This document shows positions 57,509 to 64,000 of a stretch of 64,000 bases of DNA, one piece after another (the first letter of the stretch is position 1; every line of letters begins with the position of its first letter). The stretch spans positions 2,790,001-2,854,000 of the forward strand of contig NZ_CP093341.1 in the NCBI RefSeq assembly GCF_022637455.1. Direction: 5' to 3'. The stretch is from Lysobacter sp. S4-A87. GTDB lineage: Bacteria; Pseudomonadota; Gammaproteobacteria; Xanthomonadales; Xanthomonadaceae. A program made the position numbers and the translations under genes. The notes beneath the pieces are model-generated. The model worked only from the letters and a program-made list of their open reading frames with translations, did not search any database and was not told the DNA's origin.

Positions 57509-58485
57509 GCGCGACCGCCATGCAGGTGGTTGTGAAGCTGCGCGGCGATGCTCAGGGCGATGGCCTCCGGTCCGCTACCGCCCAGCGCCAGCCCGACCGG
57601 CGAATGCAGGCGCGGCATCAGTGCATCGCGGACCGAAGACGGCAATACGCGGAACAGGTCTTCGCGACGCCGCACCGGACCGAGCAGGCCGACGAAGCCG
57701 ATCGCGCTGTCCGCCAGCGCCGCCAAGGCTTCGCGATCGAGTTCGAAATGGTGGTGCATCACCAGCGCTGCATCGAACTGGCCATCGGCTGCAGGCAACA
57801 CCTGAGCCGGCGACTGGGCCACGGTGACGTCGGCAGAGGCGGCGGCGGATTGCCAGCGAGGGCGACGTTCCACCACCGTGGTGGTGGCGCCGATCAGGCG
57901 CAGCATCGGCAACAGCAGCGCCGTCTCCGGGCCGGCGCCGAGCAGCAGCACCGACGGCGGCCGCGCGATGCTGAGCGTCCACGCAGGCGGCACATCCGGC
58001 CACGGCACGCCGGCGGCCTTGAAGCGGTGCCGGCCCTGCTGCGTACCGACGCTGGCAGCAAGCGCACCGGAAGGATCCAGGGTGACCTCGAACGCTCCCT
58101 GCCGCGAGCGCCAGGCAGTGATCAGCGCCGGCCACGGCGCCAGCGTCGCCAGCGGCAGCAGTGCGATCCGCAGCCGACCACGGCAGCCGACGGCGGATCC
58201 GGAAAGCAGGTCTTCGTCGTTGCGCGTGTCGATCTCCAGCCACTGGATCATCTGCGTTCGCACCGCCTCGTCGGCGCGCAGCGCGATCTCGGGCTCCAGG
58301 CAACCGCCGCTGAGCCAGCCGACCTGGCGGCCTTCGCTGCCGAACAGTGCCAGCGCCCCGGCATGGACGTAGGTGGAGCCCGACGTCTCCAGCACCACGG
58401 CAAGGGCCGCCGGCTCGCCGTGGGCGATCGCGTTGGCAGCGGCTTCGAGCACGCCACGGGTGGCGCCAGGCAGGAAGGTGTCCAT
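57505..58485 (-). CDS. XdhC/CoxI-family maturation factor
   Basis: A 326-residue protein with an N-terminal XdhC/CoxI domain (LAVVLETSGSTYVHAGALALFGSEGRQVGWLSGGCLEPEI) and a C-terminal Rossmann-like domain (SVLLLGAGPETALLLPMLRLIGATTTVVERRP). XdhC-type proteins insert sulfurated Mo cofactor into xanthine dehydrogenase-like enzymes. It overlaps mocA-like by 4 bp and is divergent from the 2Fe-2S subunit gene by 115 bp, consistent with a maturation pair for that enzyme. Confidence 0.9.
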   Translation of the reverse strand: MDTFLPGATRGVLEAAANAIAHGEPAALAVVLETSGSTYVHAGALALFGSEGRQVGWLSGGCLEPEIALRADEAVRTQMIQWLEIDTRNDEDLLSGSAVGCRGRLRIALLPLATLAPWPALITAWRSRQGAFEVTLDPSGALAASVGTQQGRHRFKAAGVPWPDVPPAWTLSIARPPSVLLLGAGPETALLLPMLRLIGATTTVVERRPRWQSAAASADVTVAQSPAQVLPAADGQFDAALVMHHHFELDREALAALADSAIGFVGLLGPVRRREDLFRVLPSSVRDALMPRLHSPVGLALGGSGPEAIALSIAAQLHNHLHGGRA

Positions 58486-58600
58486 GGCGCGAGTCTAGAG
58501 CCAGTCCGGTCGCGCTTGCCGTGATCGCCGCTCCTGCACGCCGTCCAAGCAGGGGCGGTGCTAGGCTGCCCCGGTCCCCAGCCGCCGCAAGGGAATGGCC

Positions 58601-59056
58601 ATGAAGTTGCTAGTCAACGGCAGCGAACACGAAGTCACCGCACCGGCCGCCATGCCGCTGCTGTGGGTGCTGCGCGATCTACTCCACCTCACCGGCACCA
58701 AGTTCGGCTGCGGCATCGCCCAGTGCGGCGCCTGCACGGTGCACGTCGACGGCGCACCGCGACGCGCCTGCGTCACGCCCGTGGCGAGCGTCGAAGGCAA
58801 GCAGATCACCACGATCGAAGGCCTGTCGAAGGACGGCTCGCACCCGGTGCAGCGTGCCTGGGCCGAACTCGATGTCGTCCAGTGCGGCTACTGCCAGTCC
58901 GGCCAGATCATGTCGGCGGCGGCGCTGCTGGCGAAGGTACCTGCGCCTACCGACACCGACATCGACCAGGCGCTGTCGGGAAACATCTGCCGCTGCGGCA
59001 CCTACCAGCGCATCCGCGCGGCGGTGCATCGCGCCGCCGACCTCGACAAGGCGTGA
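58601..59056 (+). CDS. 2Fe-2S subunit of a molybdenum hydroxylase
   Basis: The 151-residue small subunit has two 2Fe-2S domains: plant-ferredoxin-type Cys37, Cys42, Cys45 and Cys57 ([14 protein letters not shown]), then the C-terminal four-helix domain with Cys95, Cys98, Cys130 and Cys132 (CGYCQSG and ICRCGTY). It matches the IorA/CoxS-type subunit that passes electrons from the Mo subunit. I used the ATG at 58601, with AAGGGA 6 bp upstream; a codon at 58595 is also possible. The Mo subunit gene follows after 76 bp. It has no signal peptide. Confidence 0.92.
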   Translation: MKLLVNGSEHEVTAPAAMPLLWVLRDLLHLTGTKFGCGIAQCGACTVHVDGAPRRACVTPVASVEGKQITTIEGLSKDGSHPVQRAWAELDVVQCGYCQSGQIMSAAALLAKVPAPTDTDIDQALSGNICRCGTYQRIRAAVHRAADLDKA

Positions 59057-59132
59057 CCCTGGCCCTGCCTCCCATCGGGAGCAGATCCAGGTGTTGGACA
59101 GCACAACCGCAAGCCAAGCTTCCGGAGATCCC

Positions 59133-61319
59133 ATGAACGCCGCGATGCAAGCATCCCGTCGTCGTTTCCTGAAGGCCAGCGCCGCCGCAGGTGCGGGCCT
59201 GGTCGTCGCCTTCGTCATCCCGGCGGCCAGTCGTTTCGCGATGGCCGGCCCCGAGGCGGCCGCCGTACCCGTGTTCGCGCCAAATGCATTCCTGCGCGTG
59301 GGCACCGACGACGCGGTGACCGTGCTGGTCTCGCACTCGGAAATGGGCCAGGGCATCTGGACCGGCCTGGCGATGCTGATCGCCGAGGAACTCGATGCCG
59401 ACTGGTCGAAGGTCAGGGTCGAGCACGCACCGGCCGCACCGGCCTATGCACACACTGCGTTCGGCATGCAGATGACGGGCGGCTCGACTTCGACCTGGTC
59501 CGAGTTCGACCGCTACCGGCAGGCCGGCGCCACCGCTCGCGCGCTGCTGGTGGCCGCTGCCGCGCAGCGCTTCGGCGTGCCGGTCGACCAGGTCCGCACC
59601 GAGAATGGCGTGGCCATCGCCGGTGACCAGCGTGCGCGCTACGGCGAGCTCGCGCAGGCCGCCGCGCAACTGCAGGTGCCGCCGGCGGTGGCATTGAAGG
59701 ACGCCAAGGACTGGAAGTTGATCGGCCACCCGACCAAGCGCCTGGACACACCGGAGAAGATCACCGGCCGCGCGCAGTTCGGCATGGACGTGCAGTTCGA
59801 CGGCCTGCTGACGGCGCTGGTCGCACGTGCGCCGGTGTTCGGCGGCACGGTGAAGTCGTTCGACGCCACCGCGGCGAAGGCCGTGCCTGGCGTGCGCAAC
59901 GTGGTGCAGGTGCCCAGCGGCGTAGCCGTCATTGCCGACCACTTCTGGGCGGCCAAGCTCGGCCGCGATGCCCTGCGCATCGATTGGGACCTGGGGCCGT
60001 ATGCAGCGCTCGACACTGCCACCCTGCGCGAACAGTTCCGCGCGCTCGCCGCCGGCGCAGGCGCCGTCGCCAGCACGGCCGGCGATGCCAGGGCCGGCGT
60101 GGCGAAGGCGGCGCGCACGCTGGAGGCCGAGTACCACGTGCCGTACCTGGCGCACGCGCCGATGGAGCCGCTCAACTGCACGGTGAAGATCGATGCCGAG
60201 GGCTGCGAAATCTGGACCGGCACGCAGTTCCAGACCATCGACCAGCAGGTTGCGGCGAAGATCACCGGACTCAAGCCCGAGCAGGTGCAGATCCACACCA
60301 CCTTCCTCGGCGGCGGCTTCGGCCGGCGCGCGACGCCGACGTCCGATTTCGTCAGCGAGGCGGTGGAAGTGGCCAAGGCCGCCGGCGCGGCGGTCAAGAC
60401 CGTCTGGACGCGCGAAGACGACGTGCGCGGCGGCTACTACCGGCCGATGTACGTGCAGCAGGCGCGCATCGGCCTCGACGCGCAGGGCATGCCGGTGGCC
60501 TGGCACCACGTCCTGGTCGGCCAGTCGATCCTCGCCGGCACCCCGTTCGAGGCGATGATGGTCAAGAACGGCATCGACGCGACCTCGGTGGAGGGCGTCG
60601 CCGATTCGCCCTACCTGAAGGCCATCGCCGATCATCGCGTCGAACTGCATTCGCCGCGCACCGGCATACCGGTGCTGTGGTGGCGGTCGGTCGGGCACAG
60701 CTACAACGCCTTCGTCATGGAGAGCCTGATCGACGAACTGGCGCACGCAGCCGGCAAGGATCCGGTCGAGTACCGCCGCACCCTGCTCAAGGACCATCCG
60801 CGCCACCTCGCCGCGCTGAACCTGGTCGCGGAGAAATCCGGCTGGGGCACGCCGCTGCCGAAGGGACGCGGGCGCGGCGTCGCCGTGCACGAATCGTTCG
60901 GCAGCTACCTGGCACAGGTTGCCGAAGTCTCGGTCGAGAACGGCGCGATCCGCGTCCATCGGGTCGTGTGCGCGATCGACTGCGGACTGGCGGTCAACCC
61001 CGAAGGCGTGCGCGCGCAGATGGAGTCGGGCATCGCTTTCGGACTGGGCGCCGCGCTGCACAGCGCGGTGACCTTCAAGGACGGCCACGTGCAGGAGTCG
61101 AACTACCAGGACTACCAGGTGTTGCGCTTGAACGAGATGCCGAACATCGAAGCGCACATCGTCGCCAGCAGCGAGAAGATGGGCGGTGCCGGCGAACCGG
61201 GCACCGCACCGGTCGCACCGGCCGTTGCCAACGCCGTGTTCGCCCTGACCGGCCAGCGCCTGCGCGAACTGCCGTTGCGCCTGGCCGATGCCTCCGCTCC
61301 AGCCGCGCCGACTACCTGA
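59133..61319 (+). CDS. Tat-exported molybdopterin subunit of aldehyde/IorB-type hydroxylase
   Basis: The 728-residue catalytic subunit begins with a Tat-type signal (ASRRRFLKASAAAGAGLVVAFVIPAASRFA). The two-part Mo-binding domain shows SEMGQGIWTGLAMLIAEEL, FLGGGFGRRATPTSDF, WWRSVGHSYNAFVMESL and MGGAGEPGTAPVAPAVANA, the last with the catalytic Glu of GEPG. This is the IorB (isoquinoline 1-oxidoreductase)-like branch, which hydroxylates N-heterocycles or aldehydes. The real substrate is unknown. No FAD subunit is present, which fits an enzyme that passes electrons to a cytochrome, encoded next. Confidence 0.9.
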   Translation: MNAAMQASRRRFLKASAAAGAGLVVAFVIPAASRFAMAGPEAAAVPVFAPNAFLRVGTDDAVTVLVSHSEMGQGIWTGLAMLIAEELDADWSKVRVEHAPAAPAYAHTAFGMQMTGGSTSTWSEFDRYRQAGATARALLVAAAAQRFGVPVDQVRTENGVAIAGDQRARYGELAQAAAQLQVPPAVALKDAKDWKLIGHPTKRLDTPEKITGRAQFGMDVQFDGLLTALVARAPVFGGTVKSFDATAAKAVPGVRNVVQVPSGVAVIADHFWAAKLGRDALRIDWDLGPYAALDTATLREQFRALAAGAGAVASTAGDARAGVAKAARTLEAEYHVPYLAHAPMEPLNCTVKIDAEGCEIWTGTQFQTIDQQVAAKITGLKPEQVQIHTTFLGGGFGRRATPTSDFVSEAVEVAKAAGAAVKTVWTREDDVRGGYYRPMYVQQARIGLDAQGMPVAWHHVLVGQSILAGTPFEAMMVKNGIDATSVEGVADSPYLKAIADHRVELHSPRTGIPVLWWRSVGHSYNAFVMESLIDELAHAAGKDPVEYRRTLLKDHPRHLAALNLVAEKSGWGTPLPKGRGRGVAVHESFGSYLAQVAEVSVENGAIRVHRVVCAIDCGLAVNPEGVRAQMESGIAFGLGAALHSAVTFKDGHVQESNYQDYQVLRLNEMPNIEAHIVASSEKMGGAGEPGTAPVAPAVANAVFALTGQRLRELPLRLADASAPAAPTT

Positions 61320-61329
61320 GGAGCCGACC

Positions 61330-61917
61330 ATGCGTCCCGCTATCGCATCGTTGCTCGTGTCGATGCTCGTCGTATCGGCCACCGCCTGTGCGCCGAAGGT
61401 GAGTCCGGAGCAGACAGCCCAGGGCGTTGCCGCCTTCGCCACCATCGAGAAGGTGTTCCAGCACCCGCGCTGCAGCAACTGCCACATCCCCGGCGACCAG
61501 CCGCTGCAATTCGACGCGCAGACGCCGCACACGATGAACGTCGTGCGCGGACCCGAAGGCAAGGGCGCAGCGGGCCTGCCGTGCGCGAGCTGCCACGGCG
61601 AGGCCAACCTGCCGGCGAGCTATGGACCGAACGCACCACCGGGCGCGCCGCACTGGTCGTTGCCACCGCCGGATCACCGGATGGCGTGGATTGGCCTGCC
61701 TGCCGCGCAGCTGTGCGAGATGATCAAGGATCGCAAGAGCAACGGCGACCGCGACTTCAATGCACTGTTCAAGCACGTCGCCGAGGACAAGCTGGTGCTG
61801 TGGGGCTGGGCGCCCGGCGGCAACCGCGCGCCGGTGCCGGTGCCGCACGACCAGTTCGTGCTGGCGTTCAAGACCTGGATCGATGCCGGCGGGCCGTGCC
61901 CCGAAGCAAAGGGCTAG
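61330..61917 (+). CDS. Diheme c-type cytochrome lipoprotein
   Basis: A 195-residue protein with lipobox SATAC (Cys20) and two heme-binding motifs, CSNCH (about residue 50) and CASCH (about 86). Met and His residues suited as axial ligands lie further on (MAWIGLP, HVAEDK). It starts 10 bp after the Mo subunit gene with GAGGAG between them. It is the likely electron acceptor of the molybdenum hydroxylase in the periplasm, coupling it to the respiratory chain. Confidence 0.87.
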   Translation: MRPAIASLLVSMLVVSATACAPKVSPEQTAQGVAAFATIEKVFQHPRCSNCHIPGDQPLQFDAQTPHTMNVVRGPEGKGAAGLPCASCHGEANLPASYGPNAPPGAPHWSLPPPDHRMAWIGLPAAQLCEMIKDRKSNGDRDFNALFKHVAEDKLVLWGWAPGGNRAPVPVPHDQFVLAFKTWIDAGGPCPEAKG

Positions 61918-61927
61918 CGCATCGCGT

Positions 61928-61959
61928 GTTGCAGGAGCCAGCGGGCCGGCTCCTGCAAC
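61928..61959. terminator. Hairpin between convergent genes
   Basis: A 12-bp perfect stem GTTGCAGGAGCC / GGCTCCTGCAAC with an 8-base loop, between the cytochrome gene and the convergent RND pump gene (stop at 61967). It can serve both strands; no T-run is present on either. Confidence 0.7.
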
Positions 61960-61966
61960 TGGATGG

Positions 61967-64000
<2,034 letters not shown>

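Noticed and set aside
58947-61607. Long minus-strand frame opposite the Mo hydroxylase subunit
   Set aside because: It mirrors codon bias of the plus-strand gene, with no domain or ribosome binding site.

Overview
The window is a high-GC chromosomal segment from a gammaproteobacterium, most likely a Lysobacter/Xanthomonas-type member of the Lysobacteraceae. I infer this from several things: two large TonB-dependent receptors set in nutrient-utilisation loci, a two-cysteine OhrR, a HU-like protein with a Lys/Ala-rich tail, many secreted serine hydrolases, and dispersed short palindromic repeats. No database search was possible. There are no rRNA or tRNA genes, no CRISPR array and no prophage.

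Layout. 1-6.6 kb: housekeeping and stress genes (epoxide-hydrolase fragment, ohr, an SPFH lipoprotein, a catalytically altered esterase, an arginase-family enzyme). 6.67-7.90 kb and 33.55-34.77 kb: two identical 1229-bp IS30-family elements in inverted orientation, bracketing about 25.6 kb. Both sit in or beside a dispersed palindromic repeat. Between them: small hypothetical genes, a GH18 chitinase, a FAS1 protein, a GFA-family protein, a glycosyltransferase, divergent ohrR/msrA, a tightly overlapping three-gene membrane/J-like operon (15.1-17.0 kb), a methyltransferase, and a D-amino-acid/peptide utilisation locus (18.1-28.5 kb). That locus encodes an XRE-cupin regulator, a serine hydrolase with membrane tail, a DgcA-like epimerase/racemase, a POT transporter, a TonB receptor, a DgcN-like DUF1611 protein and a second serine hydrolase. 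A LytTR two-component system and a divergent S33 peptidase follow.

34.8-39.5 kb: DUF1254/DUF1214 lipoprotein, phosphotriesterase-like lipoprotein, third serine hydrolase. 39.4-56.2 kb: a pectin utilisation locus. It has secreted pectate lyases (two), pectin methylesterase, a rhamnogalacturonan acetylesterase-like protein, a TonB receptor for outer-membrane uptake, a TRAP transporter (P-Q-M), kduI, kduD, kdgK, kdgA, an exported cupin, an FAH-fold hydratase and a LacI regulator. A shared motif with core ACACCG lies in all three promoter regions that matter and is the probable LacI operator. Together these genes would take extracellular pectin to pyruvate and glyceraldehyde-3-phosphate.

56.4-64 kb: a HU-like protein, a molybdenum hydroxylase module (MocA, XdhC, 2Fe-2S subunit, Tat-exported Mo subunit, diheme cytochrome lipoprotein) and the C-terminal two thirds of a CzcA/CusA-type RND pump that runs off the window.
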